Part shown: positions 26,340 to 34,232 of the stretch, piece after piece
Numbering within the stretch: the stretch's first letter is position 1
How the letters are laid out: every line of letters begins with the position of its first letter
Source: Pedobacter miscanthi
GTDB lineage: Bacteria; Bacteroidota; Bacteroidia; Sphingobacteriales; Sphingobacteriaceae
Length of the DNA stretch: 64,000 bases
NCBI RefSeq assembly: GCF_003315595.1
Contig: NZ_QNQU01000004.1
Location: 62,001 to 126,000, forward strand
Reading direction: 5' to 3'
Made by a program: the position numbers and the translations under genes
Notes under the pieces: generated by a model
The model's input: the letters and a program-made list of their open reading frames with translations, nothing else
Database searches by the model: none
Told to the model about the DNA's origin: nothing

Positions 26340-27227
26340 TCATTCCTTCCTAAAACTTTTAAGTGTTCCGTCATTGTTAAACTGGATTTCGAAACGTTCC
26401 CGGTTACCATTAATACTTTGTGGGAACCAGCGCATATTTCCGTCCCAGATTGAAATGTAAACAGAAGTTGCCGGTTTTGCATCCTCAACCTGTGCTGCTT
26501 TTTCATTATAGATTTCGAGCACTTTCCGGGCATCTTCAAAATGCATTTTGCTTAAAGGGAATGTTCTGCGTTCGATATCTGTGGCCAGTACTGGTTTTGG
26601 CGCAGACCATGCCCCGTCCTCATATTTGTAAGCATCAACATACTTAGGATTTACAGGATGCTGCAACATCAGGTTTATGGAACCATCACCGTAAAAATGA
26701 ACCGATTGGTATACCATTATTTGTTTGCTTTGGTATTGAGGCAACCGCTTTAGTTGTTCCTGGGCCAATGCCAGATCCGGAATACTTAACAATGCTTTCT
26801 TTGCTTTTACTACCGGTTTTGCTGCGTTAGTGTTTTTAAGGCCTCCCTGAGGAAGCTTCATTTCTTTTAGAAACTCATCTACTCTTTTCTGTATTTCTTT
26901 AGCCGCTGCAGGATGTTTTTGCTGCTTTAATAATTCGATGTCGTGGAACATTTCTTTCGCTTTCAGCTCCATTTCGGGTGTATTAATGGTATCGCCATTT
27001 ATTACGATCGTATTTTCCTGGTGGCGCTGTACAGCTGTGGCTGTACTGGTTTTAGTAGATCCGGTATATTCGCCATTTGAATCAAAGTGATTCTCTTTAT
27101 TATATTTTTTAACCAGCGAATCGTTTGGATGAAAGGTTTCATCAATGCTTTTGGTAATATGGCTGCAACTCAGCATAAGCAAGCTGAAAAGTATAAACAG
27201 GCTATAAAATTGCTTTGGGTTTTTCAT
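26340..27227 (-). CDS. Lipoprotein of unknown function (295 aa)
   Basis: Lipoprotein with signal peptide and lipobox LMLSC (lipidated Cys near residue 21). After it come a polar linker (KSIDETFHPNDSLVKKYNKEN), a helical middle (about residues 90-160) and a C-terminal alpha/beta domain with motifs such as QSVHFYGDGSINLMLQHP and WDGNMRWFPQSINGNRERFEIQFNNDG, reminiscent of small PepSY- or SmpA-like sandwich folds but not assignable. The start ATG shares its A with the stop TGA of the upstream membrane-protein gene, so the two are translationally coupled and probably act together in the envelope. It is the last gene of the minus-strand accessory block. Confidence 0.75.
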   Translation of the reverse strand: MKNPKQFYSLFILFSLLMLSCSHITKSIDETFHPNDSLVKKYNKENHFDSNGEYTGSTKTSTATAVQRHQENTIVINGDTINTPEMELKAKEMFHDIELLKQQKHPAAAKEIQKRVDEFLKEMKLPQGGLKNTNAAKPVVKAKKALLSIPDLALAQEQLKRLPQYQSKQIMVYQSVHFYGDGSINLMLQHPVNPKYVDAYKYEDGAWSAPKPVLATDIERRTFPLSKMHFEDARKVLEIYNEKAAQVEDAKPATSVYISIWDGNMRWFPQSINGNRERFEIQFNNDGTLKSFRKE

Positions 27228-28228
27228 CAGAATTCTCCTTCAACTTCATTTAAATCTCTTTCAAAAGCAGCATGCTGCGGATCCTCTTTAAGATAAAAAA
27301 TAGAAACATATTCCTGTTTGGTCATATCCAGATCGAGCAGGTTTACAATCCTTTTAATATTCACCCTGTGCTTATGGTAAAACTGATCTGTAAATTCGAG
27401 CTCAAAATTGACCAATGGCTGCTCATTGATGTAAGTTCCGGTTTGGCTGGCTTTGATCAACCGGGCGGTAGTTTGCGTACCTTTAAACTTAATCAGGAAC
27501 AAATTATCAGGTTTGCCGATAAATTTTCGAAGGATAAAAGTGCCAAAAGCACGGTAAAGTAGTAATGTAAATGCACAAGTTAACAGTGGGTGGCCAATAC
27601 TCATAAAACGCCAGCCCATGCCCTCGCTTTCCGAATAATAAGAATAAACATAATAAGCAACAACAATGGCAGCAAAGCTTAGCCATGCCAGGTTCGTAAG
27701 AGCAATAATCATTTTCCTCATGCTTACTTCTGTTGAAGCAAAAATAAAATAAGGGGCATTTTTTACCTCTCTATCTAACAAAATACCAACGGTTTTGCCT
27801 ATTTCGTAACGGCGCTCGTAAGGTTTCGCATCGTTTACCGTAGTTATTTGAGCAACAGTACTGCCCACCAGGTTTTTAAACTGCAGCGCAAGTTCGTAGC
27901 TATCGTAAGCTGCTCCCGGTTTCGAAATTTTTGTCGATTTTAATATTTTGGCCTCACGCGGTTCGCCGGTGGTTTTAAGTTTTTCTATGTTGCGTTTGAT
28001 CAAAAATGGACGGACTACCCATTTGCGGTAATAACCAATTAACAATATAGTCCAGAACAGGATAGATAGGGTAAGCAAAGCAAGCGGATACCAAGGATTG
28101 CTGTCTACCAGATTGGGCATGTTTTCGCTTTTGATATTGTAATATAATAACATGGGGAATGGGATAGCGAAAAAGAACATATAGATGCTCCAGAATATCG
28201 AAAGTCCTTTACTGATGTTATGGGTCAT
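27227..28228 (-). CDS. Membrane protein of unknown function (333 aa)
   Basis: Two helix pairs (about residues 9-30 and 46-66; 172-195 and 208-230), each followed by a soluble beta-rich domain. The two soluble parts look alike: GEPREAKILKSTKISKPG..YELALQFKN and GTQTTARLIKASQTGTYI..VNFELEFTD, each with a following I..LLD stretch (VGILLDREV, VNLLDLDM). This internal duplication resembles DUF3592-type proteins, where a beta domain follows a membrane hairpin, but I would not assign the family firmly. It is coupled to the downstream lipoprotein by a one-base overlap. The 95 bases upstream hold a possible 24-codon frame (28239-28313) of doubtful reality. Confidence 0.75.
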   Translation of the reverse strand: MTHNISKGLSIFWSIYMFFFAIPFPMLLYYNIKSENMPNLVDSNPWYPLALLTLSILFWTILLIGYYRKWVVRPFLIKRNIEKLKTTGEPREAKILKSTKISKPGAAYDSYELALQFKNLVGSTVAQITTVNDAKPYERRYEIGKTVGILLDREVKNAPYFIFASTEVSMRKMIIALTNLAWLSFAAIVVAYYVYSYYSESEGMGWRFMSIGHPLLTCAFTLLLYRAFGTFILRKFIGKPDNLFLIKFKGTQTTARLIKASQTGTYINEQPLVNFELEFTDQFYHKHRVNIKRIVNLLDLDMTKQEYVSIFYLKEDPQHAAFERDLNEVEGEF

Positions 28229-28323
28229 TACTGCTTATTAATTTAATGTTTTGTATTGTTCAAAACTCTGGTCCATAGCGGTGTAAAATGCAGGATTGAT
28301 TTCCTGTATCATCGCGTATATTT

Positions 28324-28890
28324 TTAATCTTCATTAAAATACTGTCCAAACCATTTGTCGAAATTTTCTTTGTGTTTTTCCTGTGCGGTTTTAATTAATG
28401 CGTTAGGCTCTTCAATCTGGTTGAGGTGGTAATCGCCTTTCATCCATTTTAAATACTGATCCAGGTCTTCACTTTCTTCGTAGCTGTTTTTATTCTTAAA
28501 AAAATAGGCCTGGTCAAATTCAACCCAGATTTCGGCATCGTAAGTGAGCAGGTGCAAAAGCTGTAAAATGTTTTCCGCAACTACATGAACACCGCCTTCA
28601 TCTCCGAAAACCACAATAGGCATCTGGTTTAAAGACTGGTTACTTCCATCGTTCCATATCGTATAAAAAGATCCTGTGCCATTGGCCTGTGCAAAAGGCA
28701 ATAATCGGTTTAAGAATTCTTCATCTTCGCTCCAGCTTTTTAAGCCCAATTTATTATCGATTAAAACACCAAAGCCATTGCTGTAATTTTCGAATGCGGA
28801 AATATTGTTCTGAAAGTAAATCAGTTTTTCCAGTTCAACAGGAATCTCGTTGAGCCCTAAATTTTCTTTAAATGCTGTAATGTTGATCAT
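28324..28890 (-). CDS. SUKH/SMI1-KNR4-like protein, possible immunity protein
   Basis: A 188-residue cytoplasmic protein. The core pattern (GTGSFYTIWNDG, MPIVVFGDEGGVHVVAENILQLLHLLTYD) is what I associate with SUKH-superfamily proteins, whose bacterial members mostly act as immunity proteins to nuclease and other polymorphic toxins. It aligns by eye with the protein at 32894-33448 (DGSLYAFWIDD, IVHLGSEGGELYILAENFIDFLRLLAIGYD), so the two are distant paralogues. No toxin gene lies beside it. The C-terminal 50 residues are helical and charged. The assignment rests on motif resemblance, not a profile search. Confidence 0.65.
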   Translation of the reverse strand: MINITAFKENLGLNEIPVELEKLIYFQNNISAFENYSNGFGVLIDNKLGLKSWSEDEEFLNRLLPFAQANGTGSFYTIWNDGSNQSLNQMPIVVFGDEGGVHVVAENILQLLHLLTYDAEIWVEFDQAYFFKNKNSYEESEDLDQYLKWMKGDYHLNQIEEPNALIKTAQEKHKENFDKWFGQYFNED

Positions 28891-28910
28891 AGGTAGGTGA
28901 ATTAGAATTA

Positions 28911-29005
28911 ATGAATAATGGAATGATTGAGTGATTGAATGTGGGAATGATTGAATGGGGGAATGATTGAGTGATGGAATGTAGAATTAATGAATGATTG
29001 AATGA
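28911..29005. repeat. Short tandem GAATGATTGA-type repeat
   Basis: Roughly eight degenerate copies of GAATGATTGA / GTGATTGAAT between the SUKH-like gene and the lipoprotein gene. It is low-complexity and non-coding. Confidence 0.75.
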
Positions 29006-29016
29006 AATTGCAATTA

Positions 29017-29553
29017 TTAAAAAGGCATCTTTTTTACTTCGATTCCGTTATCTTTCGCATATACATCGGCAATATCCCAAAGCTTATTGTATTTCTGTAC
29101 AAAGGAATCATAACTTTTATTATTCAGTTCGATTATTGCATTATTAATTTCGGCTTCGGGTGCATGCTCATCGATCATTTTAGCAATTTTGAGGTGATCG
29201 GTTTGATAACTTTTCAATACAAAGGCATACAGATCAAGCGCTGCATCAATCATTGGTCTGGTTTTTTTAGTTGGCCGCATATCCTTTATCTTGGTGATGT
29301 TCTGTTCTACCCTTGCAATCGAATTGTTTTCCAGGTATTTTTCGCAGGTGTTAAAATCAGGTGTATTTACGCCGCTTTTGATATATTTCAGATAAGTTTT
29401 AAAATACTCGCCACCAAAACGCGATATAGAATTGGTATTTAGGGCCACACGGTCAAAATACTCTTCCGGCGTATTCAACGAGAATTCGCATGCGGTGATG
29501 GTTAAAACCATCACCATTAGCATGACATTTTTGAAGTTGAGGCGCATAAACAT
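29017..29553 (-). CDS. Helical lipoprotein (178 aa), unknown function
   Basis: Lipoprotein with signal peptide MLMVMVLTITAC (lipidated Cys near residue 22), followed by an all-helical domain of about 150 residues (KIKDMRPTKKTRPMIDAALDLYAFVL and KIAKMIDEHAPEAEINNAIIEL). The overall shape resembles DUF3829-type lipoproteins and the lipoprotein at 31996-32523, though identity is low. It starts one base after the stop of the DUF4870 gene, so it is the second gene of the operon controlled by the CTACA-box promoter. The function is unknown; an envelope role follows from the lipid anchor. Confidence 0.75.
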   Translation of the reverse strand: MFMRLNFKNVMLMVMVLTITACEFSLNTPEEYFDRVALNTNSISRFGGEYFKTYLKYIKSGVNTPDFNTCEKYLENNSIARVEQNITKIKDMRPTKKTRPMIDAALDLYAFVLKSYQTDHLKIAKMIDEHAPEAEINNAIIELNNKSYDSFVQKYNKLWDIADVYAKDNGIEVKKMPF

Positions 29554-29554
29554 C

Positions 29555-29884
29555 TTAGTATTTATCTGCTGGAGAATATTTTTCTTCGAACATTTTACCG
29601 ATAAGCGGAACAGGTTTTAATGCGCCGTTTGCAGCATTAATGATGCCCATGATCCATAGCACAATAAACACGTAGCCGATAAGGCCTAAAAAAGATAAAG
29701 CAGGTACTGTAAATGCAATGATATTGAGAACAATGCCAAAGATGATGTTTACAATGGCCAGTCCTAACGATTGTCTTAAATGATATTTAAGCAATGCATC
29801 GGCTTTATCTTTTCCAATAAAATAAGCTACCAGCCAGCCAATAATGGTGATGTACGAAATAATTGCAAGAGATTTGTTGTTCAT
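29555..29884 (-). CDS. DUF4870 small membrane protein, cassette 1
   Basis: A 109-residue protein of the DUF4870/Tic20-like family with three to four hydrophobic helices (SLAIISYITIIGWLVAYFIG, LGLAIVNIIFGIVLNIIAF, LGLIGYVFIVLWIMGII). The conserved phrase YHLRQSLGL and the C-terminal PVPLIGKMFEEKY are nearly identical to those of the paralogue at 40746-41078 (YHLGQSLGL, PVPLIGKIFEGKF). It is divergent from the TPR-HTH gene at 30114. The start codon lies 77 bases from the nearest CTACA box; in the paralogous cassette the distance is 75. A promoter-like ACTTTG element lies between. Confidence 0.88.
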   Translation of the reverse strand: MNNKSLAIISYITIIGWLVAYFIGKDKADALLKYHLRQSLGLAIVNIIFGIVLNIIAFTVPALSFLGLIGYVFIVLWIMGIINAANGALKPVPLIGKMFEEKYSPADKY

Positions 29885-29960
29885 GATAAATGTTTTTTAG
29901 GTGAAAAATTTGTTGATCCAAAGTTGGGGCTAATGCTTAGGATTTTAAAGGTTTCAGTGC

Positions 29961-30086
29961 CTACAGAGCATCTACAGTTTGGTTAAAAAACGTCTACAAT
30001 ACATCTACAATTGTATTTAATGTCTTGATTGTCAGGTTGTTATTTATTTTAATAATTTTTGTTTTTCGTCTACAACTTCATCTACG
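29961..30086. promoter_or_regulatory. CTACA direct-repeat array in the divergent promoter, cassette 1
   Basis: CTACA at 29961, 29972, 29994 and 30005, i.e. offsets 0, 11, 33 and 44. A further pair lies at 30070 (CTACA) and 30082 (CTACG). All are in the same orientation and spaced by one helical turn or its multiple. The same offsets occur in the promoter at 41153-41201. Confidence 0.75.
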
Positions 30087-30113
30087 GATCAATCTTTATG
30101 TTAATTTTACAAT

Positions 30114-31955
30114 ATGAAGCATCCTATCTTTAGAAAAATATTTCTTTTAGCCATTACTCTACTTACCTTTCGGGCGGGTGCACAAACCTTGTTAGACAGT
30201 ACCGCGCTCGATAAACTAAGTGATCAAGATAAACCGGCCCTGCTTACGCAACTGGCAGAGCGAAGCAGGATTAACGGCGAATACGATGCTGCCATTGCCA
30301 AAGCCAGAGAAAGCATGGCCCTGGCAATAAAATCCAAAAATATTAGCGAGGCTACAAAAGCTTACGCGGTACAGGTAAGTGTATATGCTACAACTAAGCA
30401 GTTTGTATTATCAAAAAATGTAAGCGATACTACTTTATCACTTGCCCAAAAATCGAAGCAGCCTGTTGCCCTGGCTTATGCTTATTATGCGCAGGCACTT
30501 TTTTATAATGCCATTGATAATGCCGAGGAAGTAACTAAATACTGCCAGCTGGCACTTAAATCGTTAGGTAAAAAAGACGATCCATACCTCAGTGCCAAGT
30601 TATATTACCAGTTATATATGCTCAGCTCGCGCAGGGATGACGTTAAAAATGTAAATAAATATGCCCGGGCTGCTGCCGGAAACGCTTTAAAAACCAATGA
30701 TTATAATTTATTGGGCAATTGTTATATCGCTTTATCAATTGCTGCAGATTACAATTATGCCGGTAGTAAAAACGAATTATTTAGGGATAGCATTATCTAT
30801 TATTTAAATAAAACACAGGGGCTTTACCGGGAGTATCCAAAATATGTTGCGCGGAAAACCTATGCCATGTCCTGTATCAATAGTGCAGATTACTACCTTC
30901 GTTATTTCTCAGATACCGATCTGCAGGCAAAGGCTAATGCCATACGTTATGCCGGTTTGGCCAACGAAGTGATGAAAGCGGCTATAAATGGCGAAGAGAT
31001 CAGGGCGAGTGGGCTGGGCATTTTAAGCGAATATGCCAAAAGGGATAAAAACTTTATTATGGCAGAGGCTTATTTGCAGGAAGCTTATAGTGTACTTAAA
31101 AGCAAGAAAGTGCCCTATTATTCAACCATGATTACTGTGGTAACCGCATTGTCGAATTTTTATGAAGAGCGCGGAAGTTATGAAAAGGCCCTCGAATTCC
31201 AGAAAAAAGCAACAGAATACAGCAACAAATTTTTTGATGAAAAACGTACGTTAAATGCCCAAAAACTGGAAGTACAGTACGAGGCCGAAAAAAAAAACAA
31301 TGAAGTAAAGCTATTAAAACAAAGTGAAAAATACGCCCGGCAGCAAAAGTATCTGTACATTGGTATTGCTATTGCCTCTTTGCTGGGGTTGATATTTATG
31401 TTCCGTTCTTATCATTTCAGGTTGAGGTACTCGCTACAGCGCGAAAAACAACTGAACCTGGAGAAACAGGATGCAGAACTACAGATGAAACTCGAAAAGG
31501 AAGAAAAGGCAAGGTTAAAAGCCGAACAGCAATTGCTGGAAAGCCAGCAGCAGCAACTGCAGAAAGAAGTAATGGCCAACCAGCTTCAGCTGGAGCACAA
31601 AAAGGAAATGCTTTTCCAGATCAAAGAAAAACTGGGCGTTGCGCCACAACTCAATATCAATAAAATATGGAACGAGGAACTACTTTTGGACAATGATTTT
31701 GAAGAAGCAAAATTTCAGATCCAGCAGGTACATCCCGAATTTTTCTCGTTGCTCAACCAGAGGGCACAGCAGAAATTAACTGCCCTCGACCTAAAATTAT
31801 GTGCTTACCTGCATTTAAAAATGGATACCAAAAAAATTGCGCAGCTGATGCATGTGGAGGCCAAAAGTGTGCGCATGAGCCGTTACCGTATTAAACAAAA
31901 ACTAGGGCTTGGCAAGGAAGAAGACCTGAATCTGTTTTTGCAGGATATAGGATAG
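30114..31955 (+). CDS. Membrane-anchored TPR protein with C-terminal LuxR-like HTH, cassette 1
   Basis: A 613-residue regulator. A signal peptide (to RAGAQ) leads into a periplasmic array of tetratricopeptide-like helical repeats (about residues 25-390), a single transmembrane helix (about 412-430, YIGIAIASLLGLIFMF), a cytoplasmic coiled coil (about 440-510, rich in K, E and Q) and a C-terminal helix-turn-helix of about 55 residues: LDLKLCAYLHLKMDTKKIAQLMHV then KSVRMSRYRIKQKLGLGKEEDLNLFLQDIG. This layout is that of one-component regulators sensing an envelope signal. The C-terminus is nearly identical to that of the paralogue at 41283-43145. It is divergent from DUF4870, with phased CTACA boxes between, so it is the obvious candidate to bind them. 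Confidence 0.88.
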   Translation: MKHPIFRKIFLLAITLLTFRAGAQTLLDSTALDKLSDQDKPALLTQLAERSRINGEYDAAIAKARESMALAIKSKNISEATKAYAVQVSVYATTKQFVLSKNVSDTTLSLAQKSKQPVALAYAYYAQALFYNAIDNAEEVTKYCQLALKSLGKKDDPYLSAKLYYQLYMLSSRRDDVKNVNKYARAAAGNALKTNDYNLLGNCYIALSIAADYNYAGSKNELFRDSIIYYLNKTQGLYREYPKYVARKTYAMSCINSADYYLRYFSDTDLQAKANAIRYAGLANEVMKAAINGEEIRASGLGILSEYAKRDKNFIMAEAYLQEAYSVLKSKKVPYYSTMITVVTALSNFYEERGSYEKALEFQKKATEYSNKFFDEKRTLNAQKLEVQYEAEKKNNEVKLLKQSEKYARQQKYLYIGIAIASLLGLIFMFRSYHFRLRYSLQREKQLNLEKQDAELQMKLEKEEKARLKAEQQLLESQQQQLQKEVMANQLQLEHKKEMLFQIKEKLGVAPQLNINKIWNEELLLDNDFEEAKFQIQQVHPEFFSLLNQRAQQKLTALDLKLCAYLHLKMDTKKIAQLMHVEAKSVRMSRYRIKQKLGLGKEEDLNLFLQDIG

Positions 31956-31995
31956 TTTTAGTCAGCAGTTTTAAATGCGTCAAAACATTAAAGAG

Positions 31996-32523
31996 CTAAT
32001 CCAAATGGTTAACCGAATCAAATTTCTTTTTTGCATCGGCATATAACTGCTCTTTTTTACTGATGATTTTATGCATTTCCATTTTATCCTTTGATAACTG
32101 TAGCTGCTTGTGTGTGGCAGCATCGCGTACGGCTTCGGTATTTGCCTTGTTTTGGCTTATCAGTTGCTGGGCAATAGTGAAACGTTCAGAAATTTCCAGT
32201 TCTTTAACCGCAGTATAATAATTGGCTGCTGCAGTTTTTAGCTCGTTGCCATGTTTAATGTCTCCGGTTCGAAGCGCATTTATTTCACCAATAATTTTAT
32301 CAAAAGCTCGTTCCTCTGCATCTATTTCCCGTAAAGCACATTTGTAATCACCCATAGTTAAACATGCCAGCTTCCGGTCGCTTGGACCGTTTTTGCCCAC
32401 CATGACATTGAATACTGCCCGGTCTTTCTGTTCGAATACAGTTTTCAGATTTGCTGCTTTTTTAGACTGACAGGAAGCCATCATCAATATCAGTATGGCT
32501 AAAAGGATGCGTTTCTGTTTCAT
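31996..32523 (-). CDS. Helical lipoprotein (175 aa), unknown function
   Basis: Signal peptide and lipobox MMASC (lipidated Cys near residue 18), then an all-helical, lysine- and glutamate-rich domain with heptad-like patterns (EIDAEERAFDKIIGEINALR and KDKMEMHKIISKKEQLYADAKKKFD). Two further cysteines (KLACLTMGDYKCALRE) could form a disulfide. Size and build match the lipoprotein at 29017-29553. It is convergent with the TPR-HTH gene 40 bases away. I do not recognise a family beyond this resemblance. Confidence 0.75.
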   Translation of the reverse strand: MKQKRILLAILILMMASCQSKKAANLKTVFEQKDRAVFNVMVGKNGPSDRKLACLTMGDYKCALREIDAEERAFDKIIGEINALRTGDIKHGNELKTAAANYYTAVKELEISERFTIAQQLISQNKANTEAVRDAATHKQLQLSKDKMEMHKIISKKEQLYADAKKKFDSVNHLD

Positions 32524-32893
32524 AGGTTTTATCTTATTTTCAAGGTTATGTACTTTTAAAATAGTGAACTTATTACTATCTGCTTACGGTTATTAGTAAT
32601 CTTATTTTAAACACTTATATAATTGATCAAAATCTGTTATTTTTGATGTAAAGGCGTTTTTCGCAGGCGAAAATCAATAAGCCTTTCTGGTAATAGTATT
32701 CATAATTTCATGAGCCCGCTGCCTTGTCGCCATCGCCAATTCCTTTATCGCATGTTGCGAGTATGATAAGATGGAGAACAGTATTTTCTGCTGGTGGTTT
32801 TTCACTGATGAATTTTGATTAGTCGTAATGAAAAGGTGTGCCTGTTAATGTATTAAACCTATACCTTATTCGCCTGCAGCTAAAACCTGATCA
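32524..32893. other. 370-bp gap with a possible degenerate frame
   Basis: No intact gene of normal size. A minus-strand frame at about 32680-32835, lacking an ATG, reads SVKNHQQKILFSILSYSQHA..ATRQRAHEIMNTITRKAY. It looks like the helical end of a decayed gene, or a GTG-started 37-residue peptide. AT-rich promoter-like DNA flanks the lipoprotein start at 32523. Confidence 0.35.
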
Positions 32894-33448
32894 CTACGCA
32901 TATTTTGTTACCTGTTCTTCAATCCAGTTTTTAAATGCTACGTTATTAAAATCAGCGATTTCGCTTCCCCTTACAGGTACCTGAACATTAAATTCTTTTT
33001 CCACCCAGGCCCTGAATTTTGGGTTAATGCCCGCGTCTTTTTCCTGCCCGATTGCTGTATTCCACTCTTCTATGGCCATACTTAAATCAGCAAATCCAAT
33101 TTCATCGTATCCTATAGCTAAAAGTCTCAGGAAATCTATAAAGTTTTCGGCCAGAATGTACAACTCCCCGCCTTCTGAACCCAAATGAACTATTTTTTGA
33201 TTGTTCTCATCGTCAATCCAAAATGCATACAACGAGCCGTCTCCACCGGCACCAAATATTCCGAACCGGTCTGACACGTTATTGAAACCAAGCCAATACT
33301 GCATTGTAGCTCCATCGTCGGCCCTTAATTCAAAATATCCGCTAATGGGGTAACCGTTTTCGTCCGTCCAGTTACATAATTTTTCGAGCGCAGCCGGAAT
33401 AGCCACCTGGCTTGGTATGCCCTGAAGTATTTTTTCGTAGGTATTCAT
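32894..33448 (-). CDS. SUKH/SMI1-KNR4-like protein, possible immunity protein
   Basis: A 184-residue cytoplasmic protein with the SUKH-like core: a helical start (IPAALEKLCNWTDENGYPISGYFEL), then GIFGAGGDGSLYAFWIDD and KIVHLGSEGGELYILAENFIDFLRLLAIGYDEIGF. In bacteria this superfamily is best known for immunity to secreted nuclease toxins. The C-terminal 60 residues add a helical FRAWVEKEFNVQVP segment common to many members. It is 76 bases downstream of the suppressor-of-fused gene, itself another immunity-type family. No toxin is encoded nearby, which fits an orphan-immunity bank as well as it fits a housekeeping role. Confidence 0.72.
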   Translation of the reverse strand: MNTYEKILQGIPSQVAIPAALEKLCNWTDENGYPISGYFELRADDGATMQYWLGFNNVSDRFGIFGAGGDGSLYAFWIDDENNQKIVHLGSEGGELYILAENFIDFLRLLAIGYDEIGFADLSMAIEEWNTAIGQEKDAGINPKFRAWVEKEFNVQVPVRGSEIADFNNVAFKNWIEEQVTKYA

Positions 33449-33524
33449 AATTATTCCTTGTTTAGGTTTAATAACATTTCATTTAACATTACCAGCTCCG
33501 TGACATGTTTTATAGGATATAGCT

Positions 33525-34184
33525 TTATTTTCTGTTCAAATCGGTTATTAACAATGGGTTACTTTCTTTCAATCTGTCGATCAATTCACTTACTGCACCT
33601 ATTGTGGGGCTCTTTTTGAGCTGTTCAACTTCAGTATCGGTAATACCCACTAATTGCAGAAAGCTTACCTCGCCATGTGGCGTTTCTATTTTGCCCAGTT
33701 CTGGATCTAAAGCAAAAACAAAGCCTGTTATTTCCGTGTCGGTATTTAACCTTATCGGCCCGTTGGCAGGTATAAAATGATTTTCTTCAAACCATTTACC
33801 ACTCGAGAAAACATATCTGGCCAGGTTATTCATGACGTTTATAGCCCAGATAGGATCATTTTCATCATCTTTAAACGGTGCCAGCCTGAAAGTGAATTCG
33901 AAGCCCCATTTACTAAATTCGCCACCTGCCTTTTCTTCGTTATAATAAAGCTCGCTCATACCATAGCTAACGATGTGCCGGTGAAAAGTTTGATGGTTGG
34001 AATCGTAAATGCTTGCACCATCTATCGGATCGGTTCCGCCCGCCGCATAATGGATTCCGCACAATGGCGGATAGTGACGGGCTTCTGTATCGCCATATAT
34101 TTTTTCTAATTGATTATCGATAGACTGCCATCCAGGTGTATCGTCTGTAGTAAATTGCTGTTTGTAGGTTTCCGGATTCATCAT
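33525..34184 (-). CDS. Suppressor-of-fused (SUFU) domain protein, probable immunity protein
   Basis: A 219-residue protein that spans the SUFU domain: GWQSIDNQLEKIYG, GGTDPIDGASIYDSN, HRHIVSYGMSELYYNEE, KWGFEFTFRLAPFKDDE, WAINVMNNLARYVFSSGKWF and IETPHGEVSFLQLVGITDTEVEQL, in the family order. Bacterial SUFU proteins are predicted or shown immunity proteins of polymorphic toxin systems; the eukaryotic homologue regulates Hedgehog signalling. No signal peptide, so cytoplasmic. Neighbours on the same strand are a SUKH-like and a DKNYY-like gene. Confidence 0.88.
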   Translation of the reverse strand: MMNPETYKQQFTTDDTPGWQSIDNQLEKIYGDTEARHYPPLCGIHYAAGGTDPIDGASIYDSNHQTFHRHIVSYGMSELYYNEEKAGGEFSKWGFEFTFRLAPFKDDENDPIWAINVMNNLARYVFSSGKWFEENHFIPANGPIRLNTDTEITGFVFALDPELGKIETPHGEVSFLQLVGITDTEVEQLKKSPTIGAVSELIDRLKESNPLLITDLNRK

Positions 34185-34232
34185 TTTTTAATTTAGTTTT
34201 CAGGGTTACGGTTCTTCAAAGATGTTGCCATT

